A stretch of 64,000 bases of DNA from an uncultured bacterium. GTDB lineage: Bacteria; Cyanobacteriota; Vampirovibrionia; Gastranaerophilales; Gastranaerophilaceae. Positions 43,491 to 53,586 of the stretch are shown here, one piece after another. Position 1 is the stretch's first letter. Each line of letters begins with the position of its first letter. The DNA lies in contig CASERN010000008.1 of the NCBI GenBank assembly GCA_949290355.1, positions 222,044 to 286,043 of the forward strand, given 5' to 3'. The notes below the pieces were generated by a model. The model had not been told where the DNA came from, ran no database searches, and saw only the letters and a program-made list of their open reading frames with translations. Made by a program: the position numbers and the translations under genes.

Positions 43491-44717
43491 TCACAAATAA
43501 TTACTATCTGTTTTTTCTTTTAACATCTTTAATGTAAAACTTGTATATCTATATGAAACATATATAGCTGCAAATAAAAATGCTAATGCTGCTCCATATA
43601 TACCAAATTTATGTAAAATAAATAAACCTAAAATAGTTAAACAAGTCGCTTCTAATTGCATTGGAATTTTTTTCTTTTGATTACCGCTTGCAGTGATATA
43701 AGCCCCATATACAGCAGCTTCTGCAACACAAATATTACCTAACATAAGAATTAAAAGAATTGGATATGCACCAGAATAATAATTCTGCCCATAAAGTAGT
43801 AATAATAATAATTTTCCAAATAAAACCATAAATAAGAAAAGTCCTACTGTAATAATTAGAATAAATATTAAATTTCTCTTGATTATTATTTTTATATTTT
43901 CAATATTATTATTAATCAAATCGGGCATCATTTTTTGTGTTTGAGCAGCAATTAATAAACCAATTATCGCAGCTATTGTAAAAGCTGAAAAATATAGAGC
44001 AGCATCTTCTTTTGATAAATATGTAGAAACATAAAGTGATGGAATCTGCGCATATAAAAAATAAGCTATAGTTACTCCCATATATGCCCATATACTCTTA
44101 TCTATCATTTCACAAAAACGTTTCAAATAGTTAAATACAAGTAAATAATTTATCTTTGCAAAATAAGAGCATTGAATAAAATTTATCAACCCTAATATAA
44201 TATTTAATAACAAAAACTTGTACAATGATAATCTAAAAATATATGATATTAAAGCTATAATCGATATACATATAGCATAGATTATATTAATTTTAGCAAT
44301 TGTATTAAATGTTTTTGTTGCTTGAAAATATGGCAAAATAAGGGTAAAAAAAGTCCCATCGAAAAATGTTCGTACCACTACTAAAAAAAATAAAATATGA
44401 CTATCTAATTTAAAAAATATTGAACCTAAAGCTATAACTACACCAATAATAATTGCATTTAACAAAAACAAAGAAATTTTAAGTTTTACTTTTTTTACAT
44501 TTGCTTGAGATGAAACTAAAATATAATCAGAAAAACCTAAATTTGCAAACATAAAACAAAATGTTACAATATTTTTATAACTTGAAAACAAACCATAGTC
44601 ATATACAGTTAAGTATCTGGCAATAATAAATAATATTAAAGTTCCTGCAATCTGTCTTGAATATAACGATATAGTATATAAATTATTATAAAAAATGTTT
44701 TTTATTTTATTTAACAT
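43491..44717 (-). CDS. Wzx-type oligosaccharide flippase
   Basis: 408 residues with about 12-14 hydrophobic helices, the MATE/Wzx layout: KNIFYNNLYTISLYSRQIAGTLILFIIARYL at the start, and later VAEAAVYGAYITASGNQKKK as in O-antigen translocases. It flips the lipid-linked repeat unit across the inner membrane. The frame opens with TTG at 44729, but the ATG at 44717 has a good TTGGAAAG site upstream and is the better start. It sits 1 nt after the stop of the Fe-S protein gene. Confidence 0.87.
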   Translation of the reverse strand: MLNKIKNIFYNNLYTISLYSRQIAGTLILFIIARYLTVYDYGLFSSYKNIVTFCFMFANLGFSDYILVSSQANVKKVKLKISLFLLNAIIIGVVIALGSIFFKLDSHILFFLVVVRTFFDGTFFTLILPYFQATKTFNTIAKINIIYAICISIIALISYIFRLSLYKFLLLNIILGLINFIQCSYFAKINYLLVFNYLKRFCEMIDKSIWAYMGVTIAYFLYAQIPSLYVSTYLSKEDAALYFSAFTIAAIIGLLIAAQTQKMMPDLINNNIENIKIIIKRNLIFILIITVGLFLFMVLFGKLLLLLLYGQNYYSGAYPILLILMLGNICVAEAAVYGAYITASGNQKKKIPMQLEATCLTILGLFILHKFGIYGAALAFLFAAIYVSYRYTSFTLKMLKEKTDSNYL

Positions 44718-44718
44718 T

Positions 44719-45897
44719 TTACTTTCCAACTTTCAAAATTTTGTATTTTATAAAATCTTTAGCAAATTGAGGCAACAATCTGTAAATTAAAATATGAATT
44801 GGTGTTTTTAAATATTTTTTTACACAATATTTAAGAGATTTATTATTTATACAGGCGTCTTCTAAAAATTCTTTTCTATTTTTATGAGCTTTCGAAGAAG
44901 AATATATATTGGGATTTCTTTTTATTGCAACTTCTAATGGAACTTTTTCCAATCTACAATTTAATTCAATTTCTTTTAATAAAATTTCACCATTTCTATT
45001 ATTTATTAAAATAATAGAAGTTCCAAGATCATCATTTAATGATTTATCATATTCATCAACTCCCCAAAAGTCTCCTATCGTAATATCTGCAACTCTCGGC
45101 AATTGATTAAAATTGCAATGAGCACAAGAAAAATTAAATGAATGATTCATTATAGGTATCCAAAAATCTTTTTTTACATAATATTGTTTTTGGGTTGTTA
45201 ATAAAATAGCTGGATGTATTATATATTGGATACTCCAACCATTTATTTTTGGCCGAAAATTTATATTAATTAATTTTTCTTTAGGTTTATTTTTTAGAAA
45301 TTCTTGTTTATATTTCTCAAATATTAATGGACTAGGAACTCCATGACAAATTAAATCAATAGTAACTAATTTTTCATAATCTTTTTTTAGATATGATTTT
45401 AGTCCAGCTATTTGACAAGGCGTACCTGAAAATAACACTTTTTTACCATTATCTAGATCTTTTTTTGCTTGTTTAAAAGTATCTTTAGTATTAGATTGAA
45501 CATATTTTGAAGAATACATTTTTTCTAATTGCTCAACATTTTCAGCTCTGGAATGAATAGCAACTATATCATCATTCCAGATTACACCATATACAACTCC
45601 ATTTTGTTCTAAAACATTTTTTCCAAATGCAGAAAATGCACCGCCAGAAGCAGATTTTAATCTTACGTTATCATCTTTATTTATTAGAGCATAAACTTGT
45701 GGGGTAATATTATTATTTGATTTATAACTATCTAAAGGACAAATTTTTTCACATAATCCACAATTTATACATTTTGCTTTATCAATTATTGGTTTATAAA
45801 ACCCATATTTATCCATTTTCATTGAAATAGCATTCACTGGACAAGCATTGTAACAAGCTCCACAACCTGTACATAGTTCTTTATCTTCAACGTACAT
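44719..45897 (-). CDS. Fe-S protein with coenzyme F420 hydrogenase/dehydrogenase beta-subunit domain
   Basis: 392 residues. Two [4Fe-4S] motifs are at C9-C12-C15-C19 and C43-C46-C49-C53. The middle (GGAFSAFGKNVLEQNGVVYGVIW, KVLFSGTPCQIAGLKSYL) is the F420 hydrogenase beta-subunit domain, and a C-terminal domain follows (ADITIGDFWGVDEYD). Proteins of this kind are frequent in polysaccharide clusters next to pyruvyl transferases, where a reducing step on the sugar is suspected but unproven. It overlaps the pyruvyl transferase gene by 11 nt. Confidence 0.88.
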   Translation of the reverse strand: MYVEDKELCTGCGACYNACPVNAISMKMDKYGFYKPIIDKAKCINCGLCEKICPLDSYKSNNNITPQVYALINKDDNVRLKSASGGAFSAFGKNVLEQNGVVYGVIWNDDIVAIHSRAENVEQLEKMYSSKYVQSNTKDTFKQAKKDLDNGKKVLFSGTPCQIAGLKSYLKKDYEKLVTIDLICHGVPSPLIFEKYKQEFLKNKPKEKLININFRPKINGWSIQYIIHPAILLTTQKQYYVKKDFWIPIMNHSFNFSCAHCNFNQLPRVADITIGDFWGVDEYDKSLNDDLGTSIILINNRNGEILLKEIELNCRLEKVPLEVAIKRNPNIYSSSKAHKNRKEFLEDACINNKSLKYCVKKYLKTPIHILIYRLLPQFAKDFIKYKILKVGK

Positions 45898-47083
45898 ATT
45901 TGTTCCTCATAAATCTTATAATATTTTTTAATGAATACGGTAAATATTTATGAAATATTATGATCCACAAATTCCATAATTCTTTTTTTATTTGGTATTT
46001 TAATGTTGCTTCTTTTTCTAATTCACAAACTTCTGTTTCTAAAAACTGTATATTGGCTTTAATTTTTTCTTCTGTTTTTGAAGTTGGAGTTGCTAAAATC
46101 ATATTTAAAAAATCTAATCCTTTTTTTGATTCTTCTGCAATTCTTGTATTAACTTTTGCATAATCAATTTTAAATAAGCAATCCCTTTCATAAATTTCAT
46201 CAATCAAATTTACACTTTCGTCTTTAATATTTAACATATCAAATAAAGATTCAAATCGCGATGATGCACCTTTATCTTTTGCTAAACATATAAAAGGTTT
46301 ATTAAAAATAATAGCAAAACAAGTTGCATGGAATGAATTTGTAACCAAAAATTTGCAATTTTTAATTGCTGCAATCCATTCTTCAATTGTAAAACCTGAT
46401 TCCCATAATTCTACAACTTTAGAAGAATATTTTTTTTCTAAAAACTTATCTAGCTGATTATTTTTTTTATCAAACATACAACTTACAATTTTATTCTTAA
46501 AATCTCTACTAACTTCATTTGTAAGGTTTTCAAAACTCTTTTTATCAAGAATAAATACAGGGTCTATAATCCATTCAGCTCCGACATCAAATAAATCTTT
46601 ACAAATATCTACCCCAGATTTTTCTCTAACAGAGACAAAATCAAATGAATTTAGAGAGAGCTTCATCTTTTCAATAATTTTAGAATCGGTTTCGTTGATA
46701 AATTTTTCTTTATCAACACCAAAACTTGCAGAAAAAGAGACTTTTTTTGCACAAGGATTTACATAATCAAAAAGAAAATATTTTAAATTATCTAATACCA
46801 GATGAGGTCTAAAAACTTGATCTGAACCTGTTATATAAATAGCATTTTTATCATTAATATTTTTTATATCAGATAAAAACTTAACTCTATTTGTTGTTTT
46901 ACAATATTTTTTTATAAATTTTTCAAATGCATAATTTATACTTTGTCCTAAACTGCTTACATCGATTAAGTTAACATCATAGTCTAACTGCTCTAATATT
47001 TTATATAATGCAAAAGCTGTAAGACAAGCTCCATAATTATTTACATACCAAAAATTTTGTATGTATACTTTATTTTGATTCAT
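45887..47083 (-). CDS. Polysaccharide pyruvyl transferase family protein
   Basis: 398 residues. NFWYVNNYGACLTAFALYKILEQLDYDV near residue 10 is the hallmark N-terminal block; ITGSDQVFRP (near 92) and TNSFHATCFAIIFNKPFICL (near 250) are the family's conserved GSDQ and NSFHA motifs. It probably adds a pyruvate ketal or acts on a cluster sugar with the Fe-S protein next to it. ATGAGGAAG lies 6 nt before ATG 47083. It overlaps the glycosyltransferase gene by 14 nt. Confidence 0.9.
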   Translation of the reverse strand: MNQNKVYIQNFWYVNNYGACLTAFALYKILEQLDYDVNLIDVSSLGQSINYAFEKFIKKYCKTTNRVKFLSDIKNINDKNAIYITGSDQVFRPHLVLDNLKYFLFDYVNPCAKKVSFSASFGVDKEKFINETDSKIIEKMKLSLNSFDFVSVREKSGVDICKDLFDVGAEWIIDPVFILDKKSFENLTNEVSRDFKNKIVSCMFDKKNNQLDKFLEKKYSSKVVELWESGFTIEEWIAAIKNCKFLVTNSFHATCFAIIFNKPFICLAKDKGASSRFESLFDMLNIKDESVNLIDEIYERDCLFKIDYAKVNTRIAEESKKGLDFLNMILATPTSKTEEKIKANIQFLETEVCELEKEATLKYQIKKELWNLWIIIFHKYLPYSLKNIIRFMRNKYVR

Positions 47084-48293
47084 TTAATACTTCCTCATAA
47101 ACTTTTATCAATTCTTTATAATATCTTTCTTCAGTATATTGCGTAATAGCCTTTTGATAACCATTTTCCCCATGCTCAACAGCAAGTTCTGGATTATTCC
47201 AATACTTTAGAATACAATTTTTTAACTCTTCGACATTTCCTGGTTCAAATAATAATCCGTTTACATTATCTTCAACAATTTCAGGTATACCTCCTATATT
47301 TGAAGCAATAACAGCCTTACCGTTAATAAATGATTCAATATTTGTCATACCAAAAATTTCAAACCAATTACAAGGTAATATTGTAGCAATACAATTTTGA
47401 TAAATAGCAGTTATTTCTTCTCTGTTTTTAAACCCTAAAAATTCAACATTATCTAATTGATTTGATAAAACGTATTCTTTTAAAGCTTTTTCTTCAGCAC
47501 CTGTTCCAACTATTTTAAATTTTATATTTCTTGGTAAATCTTTTACTGCTTCTAACAAATAATTAACACCTTTTTCTTTACTCAATCTTCCTATATAAAG
47601 AAAATATCCTTTATTTGTATAATTTGGAATTGTTTGTAATTCAGAACTATTTAAAAAATTATTTATTGTATATATTTTATCATCTTTTATCCCAATCTCT
47701 GCATTTATAATTTTGTCTTTTAATGCTGAACTTGGTGTAATAAACTTATTTATATACTTAAAGTTATGAATATCTAACAAACTTAAAAAAGCTCTTCTTA
47801 TACTTGCTTCTAAAGAATTTTTAGCACATTTATTAATCACACAAGGTAAAAAATTACCCTTTTTACAATATTGTTCTTTACAATAATATTTATCTTTACA
47901 CATCAAAGTTGAAACAGGACAACATCTTGCATCATGAATCGTTAATAATTTAGGGATTTTTTTATCAACCTTAAATACAGCAGTAGATAATCCCCAAAAA
48001 CTTTGATAATGAATTAAATCAGGTTTTATAACTCTTATAAACTCTTCAAGATCCTTTTTAGCTTTATAATTATAATAATACTTGATAGGATTTTTTAAAT
48101 AGTCTTTTGTTCCTGTATAGTAAGGAGTAAAAAATTTTAAATATTCATAATTTTTTTCAAAATAAGGTTCTTTATCCATACCCCAATAAAAAACTTTATG
48201 TCCGTTTTTTTGCAATATTTTATAGGTATCATATGCTATTTTTTGCCCTCCTCCGTGAGGAGAAAATAAAGAATCAACTATTAATATTTTCAT
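47070..48293 (-). CDS. GT4-family glycosyltransferase
   Basis: 407 residues of GT-B fold. The N-terminal half has DSLFSPHGGGQKIAYDTYKIL and a cysteine-rich insert (about 125-160, eight or more Cys). The C-terminal half has YIGRLSKEKGVNYLLEA and the EIFGMTNIE (EX7E) donor-binding motif near residue 320. It adds a sugar to the lipid-linked repeat unit; donor and acceptor are unknown. AGAGG precedes ATG 48293. Its N-terminus overlaps the polymerase gene by 20 nt. Confidence 0.9.
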   Translation of the reverse strand: MKILIVDSLFSPHGGGQKIAYDTYKILQKNGHKVFYWGMDKEPYFEKNYEYLKFFTPYYTGTKDYLKNPIKYYYNYKAKKDLEEFIRVIKPDLIHYQSFWGLSTAVFKVDKKIPKLLTIHDARCCPVSTLMCKDKYYCKEQYCKKGNFLPCVINKCAKNSLEASIRRAFLSLLDIHNFKYINKFITPSSALKDKIINAEIGIKDDKIYTINNFLNSSELQTIPNYTNKGYFLYIGRLSKEKGVNYLLEAVKDLPRNIKFKIVGTGAEEKALKEYVLSNQLDNVEFLGFKNREEITAIYQNCIATILPCNWFEIFGMTNIESFINGKAVIASNIGGIPEIVEDNVNGLLFEPGNVEELKNCILKYWNNPELAVEHGENGYQKAITQYTEERYYKELIKVYEEVLNESK

Positions 48294-49716
48294 TTATACC
48301 TCTGCTATTAATTTTCAAATTGTATATAAAACCTAAAACTATACCAAACATTGTCAATCCATAAGGAAAAGTTAATTGTGAATCATAAAAAGAAAGGATA
48401 ATGTATAACAGTACAAAATATTTCAAACCAAAACCAAATATATATAATTCCCCATTTAAATATTTTAGAACATTTTTTATAATTCTAAAAATAGAAATAA
48501 AAAATAAATATAGTGTAGTAATACCTATTATTCCTGATTCGGCGAGATTAGAAAAGAAAATATTAGGAGTAGGTAGATAATTATCAGGAGATTTTAATAA
48601 AGCTCTATTTACCTCCAATGTAGAAACTACTGGAGATTGTAAGAGTTGTAAATATAAATTTTTACCTAAAGAACTTGGGCCAGTACCCAATATTGGATTT
48701 TTTATAAACAAAATAAATTCATTAATTATATCAATTAACCTTCGCCCTAATGATTGTTCGGCCAATATCAATATATTTATATCTGTAAAAGCTTTTATTA
48801 CAGCTTGTATTCTTAATAATACTGAATTCGTTAAATTTGCATATAAAAAGAAATTAAAAAATAAATATACTAAATATAACAATATTATTAAAATACCTAT
48901 ATTATTATAACTTAACTTAAATTTTACTCCTTTTTCTATTAAAATATAAAAAATAGTTAAAATAATAGCAATAATTAAATATATAGGTGAAAAAGTTCCT
49001 ATTATTTCTAGCCAGGCAATAAATGGCATAAAAAATTTTAAAAACTTATTTATAAATCTATATGATGTAATTTTTATTTTTGAAAATGAAATTTTATATA
49101 TAAAAGGTAAAAAAGCACATATAAAAGCTGCTAAATGACAAGGTTCTTCAAATACAGATTGTATTCTCGGTAAATAATTAACCATAGCTTTTAATTCACT
49201 TAAATCTCTTATAATTAAACGCCTATTTACAAAAAAATTAAAAATAGATTTTAAAATATCTACATCAAAATAAAAAGCTATAAAATCAAAAATCCCAAAT
49301 AATAAAATACCCCATAATATAAAATATACAAAATAAAATGCTTTTTTATTTTTCACATTTTTAATAAAAATAAAACCGATGAAAAAAGGGAAAAAAATAT
49401 TTATAAATCGAATTAATAAACTTAAAAAAGATTTTACAAAACTAGTATCCCCCATAAAAATATGTATTAAAGAAATTATAATTAACCAGAAAAAATAAAT
49501 AAAAAAGAATTGTGTTGCTTTAAATTTTAAAAATATTGCGAGATTTTTATTAAAATATTCATAATGGAATATGGCATAATAAAAAAGAAATGCAATCATC
49601 ATCACAAAAAATACTGTTATACAAAAATTATTAATTACGATTGGTAATGCAAATGCTGGCAAAAATAAAGTTATTAATGTTATATATAAAAAAGTTTTAT
49701 ATAAATGTAATTTCAT
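48274..49716 (-). CDS. O-antigen/exopolysaccharide polymerase (Wzy-like)
   Basis: 480 residues with about 12 membrane helices and a long non-membrane loop between about residues 305 and 385. The loop has SLGRRLIDIINEFILFIKNPILGTGPSSLG, the form of the Wzy/O-antigen-ligase (PF04932) loop. It joins repeat units in the periplasm. AAGGAG lies about 12 nt before the ATG, slightly far. It is the usual polymerase of a Wzx/Wzy system, but a ligase role cannot be excluded by sequence. Confidence 0.82.
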   Translation of the reverse strand: MKLHLYKTFLYITLITLFLPAFALPIVINNFCITVFFVMMIAFLFYYAIFHYEYFNKNLAIFLKFKATQFFFIYFFWLIIISLIHIFMGDTSFVKSFLSLLIRFINIFFPFFIGFIFIKNVKNKKAFYFVYFILWGILLFGIFDFIAFYFDVDILKSIFNFFVNRRLIIRDLSELKAMVNYLPRIQSVFEEPCHLAAFICAFLPFIYKISFSKIKITSYRFINKFLKFFMPFIAWLEIIGTFSPIYLIIAIILTIFYILIEKGVKFKLSYNNIGILIILLYLVYLFFNFFLYANLTNSVLLRIQAVIKAFTDINILILAEQSLGRRLIDIINEFILFIKNPILGTGPSSLGKNLYLQLLQSPVVSTLEVNRALLKSPDNYLPTPNIFFSNLAESGIIGITTLYLFFISIFRIIKNVLKYLNGELYIFGFGLKYFVLLYIILSFYDSQLTFPYGLTMFGIVLGFIYNLKINSRGINENINS

Positions 49717-49747
49717 TTAAATTTTAGACTCCTTAGTTAACAAAATA

Positions 49748-50794
49748 TCAACTAATAACATCTTTTAATTGTTTTTTTATGTTCTCAACTGTAAATCTTT
49801 TCGTATTTTCTTTTCCAATAGTTACCAAAGAATCACGTAATTTTTCACTTGCTAATAATTTTTCTAGTCCATTTGCGAAACTTTCAACAGTTAAATTACA
49901 AAATAAGGCTCCATTCCCTGCAACTTCTCTAAATACGGGGATGTCTGAACAAATAACAGGAACACCTAACATTTGAGCATCGATTATTGGAATACCAAAT
50001 CCTTCATAAATTGAAGGGAATGCATAGATTAATGCATTTTTATATAATATAGATAAATCATCATCAGAAACAAACCCTGTTAAAATTACATTAGGATTAA
50101 TATTATTTACTTTAGAATTCCCATTCGCACCAACAACAACTAATTTAATATCAGGATATTTTTTATATATTTGATTAAATGAATCTATTAGCATTTGTCC
50201 ATTTTTATGGTTATCTATTGTTGCAACTAACAATATATATTTTTTATACTTTAGATTATATTTCGACAATATAGAAAGATTATTATATTCTGAATTAATA
50301 ATTTTACCAGTATGACAATTATATACAATTTTTATTTTTGAATCATTTATATCATATAAATTAATACATTCTTTTTTGACTGTATCAGAAACAACGATTA
50401 TTATATCAGAATGTTTTATTGCTGAATTTATAGCAATATTAGAATGTAATTTTTGATTTTTATTAACTAAATTAGGATATAATTTACATAAAAAGTCATG
50501 TATTACTGTTATATACTTTATCCTTTTTACCTTGATAAATGGGACAAGCGTTGATGTAAAAATTACAGCTTCAATATCTTTTGAAAATAGTAATTTTAAT
50601 AAAAATAATGTATTCAACCAAACGATATATAAACATCTTCTTATAATTTTATTTTTTATATTTTCCAAAAAAGTCTTATGTGGAATTATATATTTTAAAC
50701 CTACAGCTGATACAAGATTTTCTATTGTTAAAGTATACTGGCCAACACCTCTATGAATTTTTAAACTTAGTCCATCTTCTATAATAATTGACAT
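49748..50794 (-). CDS. GT4-family glycosyltransferase
   Basis: 348 residues of GT-B fold. It opens with MSIIIEDGLSLKIHRGVGQYTLTIENLV, and the C-terminal half has YKKYILLVATIDNHKNGQMLIDSF and SIYEGFGIPIIDAQMLGVPVICSDIPVFREVAGNG, the EGFGIPxxD block of GT4 enzymes. It transfers a sugar onto the repeat unit. GGAG lies 7 nt before ATG 50794. A 31-nt gap to the polymerase gene follows its stop, the widest gap in this operon. Confidence 0.9.
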   Translation of the reverse strand: MSIIIEDGLSLKIHRGVGQYTLTIENLVSAVGLKYIIPHKTFLENIKNKIIRRCLYIVWLNTLFLLKLLFSKDIEAVIFTSTLVPFIKVKRIKYITVIHDFLCKLYPNLVNKNQKLHSNIAINSAIKHSDIIIVVSDTVKKECINLYDINDSKIKIVYNCHTGKIINSEYNNLSILSKYNLKYKKYILLVATIDNHKNGQMLIDSFNQIYKKYPDIKLVVVGANGNSKVNNINPNVILTGFVSDDDLSILYKNALIYAFPSIYEGFGIPIIDAQMLGVPVICSDIPVFREVAGNGALFCNLTVESFANGLEKLLASEKLRDSLVTIGKENTKRFTVENIKKQLKDVIS

Positions 50795-50795
50795 A

Positions 50796-51989
50796 TTAAA
50801 TCTCCTTTATTAATTTATCCCAATCATTTCCAACTTTTTCCCAAGAAAAATTAGTTAATATAAATTCTCTTGAATCTCTTCCAATTTGATAAATTTTTTC
50901 ACTGTTTTTCATTAATTCAATAACTTTGTTAGCATAATCTTCATCTGAATTTACAACCGCTAAAATATCTTCACTTGCGCCAATTCCTTCAGCACCCTCT
51001 GGTGTTGTTACAACAGGTATACCCATTGACATAGCTTCTAGAATTTTATTTTGAATTCCTCCAGCTATTTTTACAGGACAAACTGAAACCTTACAATTTT
51101 TCATGTATTCTCTTACATCTTCTACTCTACCTGTAATTTCAATTCCATCAATATCTTTTACTGCATCAAATAAATCTTTTCTTGGATTAGCACCTATTAT
51201 TTTAAATTTTACATCTGGAATTCCCTTTTTGATTAATGGGAAAATTTTTGTTGCAAAATAAATTGCAGCTTCTGAATTTGGAATATATTGCATAGAACCT
51301 ACAAAGCATATATTATTTTTTTTAGGGAAATCAATAGGACTATAATATTTTGTATCTGTTGCTAAACTTATTATTTCACAATTTTTAGTGTCTGCAAATT
51401 TTGATAAATATTTTTTGTCAGCTTCTGATATTAAAACTTGTTTATCAAAATATTTACAAGATGTTTTTTCATAATTTTTTACTTTTCTATATTCAATCCC
51501 TATTTTTATTTTATCTAATAAACTTGTTTTCTCTTGAATTCTTCTTTCATACATCATAGAAATTGCATCACATAGATGAATAATTTTTTTGATATGTTTA
51601 TGCTTTTTTAAATATGGCAAAGATCTTATTATGTATCCGATTGCAATATCGTATGTTCCAGTTTTTATTTCTGCATCTATTATTTTTTGCATCTTTTTAT
51701 TGTAGAAATATTCAACAATAAATGGTTTGTCATTAAATAAAGCTTTTACCGCTTTTAAATAAGCAAATTTTTTATTAAAATTTATTGGAATTAATTTAGT
51801 ATAAAATTCGTTATGCTCAAGTGCACCATTAAGATCATCATCTTTAGATACTAAAGTTACTATAGTAATTTTATGACCCTTGCTTTTTAGTTCTTTTAAA
51901 TAATGATAAATATGAAGCCTATCACCGCCAATTAATGGCCATGGTAAACGAGTTGTTACATATAATATATTTTTTACTTTGTTGTCCAA
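50796..51989 (-). CDS. GT4-family glycosyltransferase
   Basis: 397 residues of GT-B fold. The N-terminal TTRLPWPLIGGDRLHIYHYLKELKSKGHKIT resembles the sugar transferases of PEP-CTERM/exosortase loci. The C-terminal GGIQNKILEAMSMGIPVVTTPEGAEGIGA is the nucleotide-sugar-binding block. It starts with TTG at 51989, not ATG; GGAG lies 7 nt upstream, which decides the start. It overlaps the heptose kinase gene by 16 nt. Donor sugar unknown. Confidence 0.88.
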   Translation of the reverse strand: MDNKVKNILYVTTRLPWPLIGGDRLHIYHYLKELKSKGHKITIVTLVSKDDDLNGALEHNEFYTKLIPINFNKKFAYLKAVKALFNDKPFIVEYFYNKKMQKIIDAEIKTGTYDIAIGYIIRSLPYLKKHKHIKKIIHLCDAISMMYERRIQEKTSLLDKIKIGIEYRKVKNYEKTSCKYFDKQVLISEADKKYLSKFADTKNCEIISLATDTKYYSPIDFPKKNNICFVGSMQYIPNSEAAIYFATKIFPLIKKGIPDVKFKIIGANPRKDLFDAVKDIDGIEITGRVEDVREYMKNCKVSVCPVKIAGGIQNKILEAMSMGIPVVTTPEGAEGIGASEDILAVVNSDEDYANKVIELMKNSEKIYQIGRDSREFILTNFSWEKVGNDWDKLIKEI

Positions 51990-52999
51990 CTTTCAGCTCC
52001 GATGTTTGTAAATCTAAATCTTCTGAATTCTCCGCCTAATTTTGATAATTCTTCTATTACTCTATATCGTGAATTACTTGGACAATAGAACATGAAGAAT
52101 CCTCCGCCACCAGCTCCGGAGATTTTCCCGCCTGTCGCACCAGCTTTAATTGCTGTGTCATATATATTATCAATTATTGGGTTAGATATTGATGCTGACA
52201 TTTTCTTTTTATTTTCCCAGCCTGTGTTTAACAATTCGCCCATTTTAGACAAATTCCCAGTTAAAAGAGCCTCTTTCATATCCAAAGATTGCTGCTTTAA
52301 CTTATGCATTGCATCTATTGCTTTTTCATTCTTTTTCTTTGTATTCTCAACCTGGCTTTCAATAATTTTAGCTGAAAGTCTGCTTGTTCCAGTATAATAC
52401 AAAAGAACATTAAATTCTAATTCATTTACATATTCTTTGCGAATTCTCAAAGGATTTACAAGAACTTTTTCGTTGCTTGAAAATTCCATAAAATTAAATC
52501 CACCAAAAGCTGCAGCATATTGATCTTGACGACCGCCTGCCATTTTTAAGTCTTCACGTTCTATGCTCCAAGCAAGTTTTGCCAAGTCATATTCTCCTAA
52601 AGGCAGATTTTGCCATTCTTGAAAAGCTTTTACTATTGCAACAACAAGAGTAGAGCTGGAGCCTAAACCACTTCCTGCAGGGGCATCAACGTAGGTTGTT
52701 AATGTGAAACTTAATGGCTTTTTGATAAAATCTTTTATAACTCTATTATACACACCTTTAAGTAAATCAAATTTTCCATCAATATCAAATTTTTCAATAG
52801 AATCAAATATTGCAAACTCTTCTCTATCTTCACAGCGAAATTCAATTTTGCCGTCATCTCTCGGCTCAATTGTTGCATATGCATACATATTTATACAAGC
52901 ATTAAGTATGGAGCCTCCATAAATATCACAATACGGACTTACGTCTGTCCCTCCGCCGGCTAATCCTATTCTTAATGGAGTTTTTGCCCTGATAAGCAT
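51974..52999 (-). CDS. hddA: D-glycero-alpha-D-manno-heptose 7-phosphate kinase (HddA-like GHMP kinase)
   Basis: 341 residues of the GHMP kinase family: start RAKTPLRIGLAGGGTDVSPYCDIYGG, ATP-binding APAGSGLGSSSTLVVA (about 110-125), and C-terminal ATGGKISGAGGGGFFMFY. The length and the GGGTDVxPY start match HddA. It makes heptose 1,7-bisphosphate from heptose 7-phosphate in the GDP-heptose route. It lies directly after gmhA and the hddC-gmhB fusion, which supports the assignment. GGAG lies 7 nt before ATG 52999. Confidence 0.9.
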   Translation of the reverse strand: MLIRAKTPLRIGLAGGGTDVSPYCDIYGGSILNACINMYAYATIEPRDDGKIEFRCEDREEFAIFDSIEKFDIDGKFDLLKGVYNRVIKDFIKKPLSFTLTTYVDAPAGSGLGSSSTLVVAIVKAFQEWQNLPLGEYDLAKLAWSIEREDLKMAGGRQDQYAAAFGGFNFMEFSSNEKVLVNPLRIRKEYVNELEFNVLLYYTGTSRLSAKIIESQVENTKKKNEKAIDAMHKLKQQSLDMKEALLTGNLSKMGELLNTGWENKKKMSASISNPIIDNIYDTAIKAGATGGKISGAGGGGFFMFYCPSNSRYRVIEELSKLGGEFRRFRFTNIGAESWTTK

Positions 53000-53586
53000 A
53001 AATTATCTCCTTTTATTACATTAAATATTGCTTCTTCAACTATTGCACAAATTATGTGTCCAATCATTATATGAGATTCCTGAATCGTCGGTGTACTTTC
53101 TGACGGCACTTTGATTATGTAATCACATATATTATCCATTTCACAAGGTCTTTCGCCAACAAAACCTACAGTAATAACTTTTTTCTTTTTAGCTTCCAAT
53201 ATAGCTTTTATAATATTTTTGGAATTTCCTGATGTCGATATTCCAATAAAAACATCTCCTTCATTTGCGTTTGCTTGAATTTGTCTTGAAAAAGAATTTT
53301 CATAGCCATAATCATTACCTATTGCCGTTAAAATTGATGTATCTGTTGCAAGAGAAAATGCACTTAATCCCGGTCTATCAAAAAAGAATTTTGAAACCAA
53401 TTCACCTGCAATATGTTGTGCATCACCAGCAGAGCCACCATTACCGGCAGTCAAAACTTTTTTCCCTTTTTCATAAGCTTTTACAATTTCATTCGCAACT
53501 GTTTGAATAGTTGAAAGAATATTTTTATCACTCAATATTTTCTGTTTTGTCTCTATTGATGCTTGAATATAATTTTCTATCTGCAT
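52972..53586 (-). CDS. gmhA: Sedoheptulose 7-phosphate isomerase (GmhA)
   Basis: 204 residues with a SIS fold: KKVLTAGNGGSAGDAQHIAGELVSKF (about 40-66), then GISTSGNSKNIIKAILEAK (about 117-135), both typical of GmhA. It isomerises sedoheptulose 7-phosphate to D-glycero-D-manno-heptose 7-phosphate, the first step of the pathway. It is in a TAATG overlap with the upstream fusion gene and overlaps hddA by 28 nt. Confidence 0.93.
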   Translation of the reverse strand: MQIENYIQASIETKQKILSDKNILSTIQTVANEIVKAYEKGKKVLTAGNGGSAGDAQHIAGELVSKFFFDRPGLSAFSLATDTSILTAIGNDYGYENSFSRQIQANANEGDVFIGISTSGNSKNIIKAILEAKKKKVITVGFVGERPCEMDNICDYIIKVPSESTPTIQESHIMIGHIICAIVEEAIFNVIKGDNLCLSGQKLH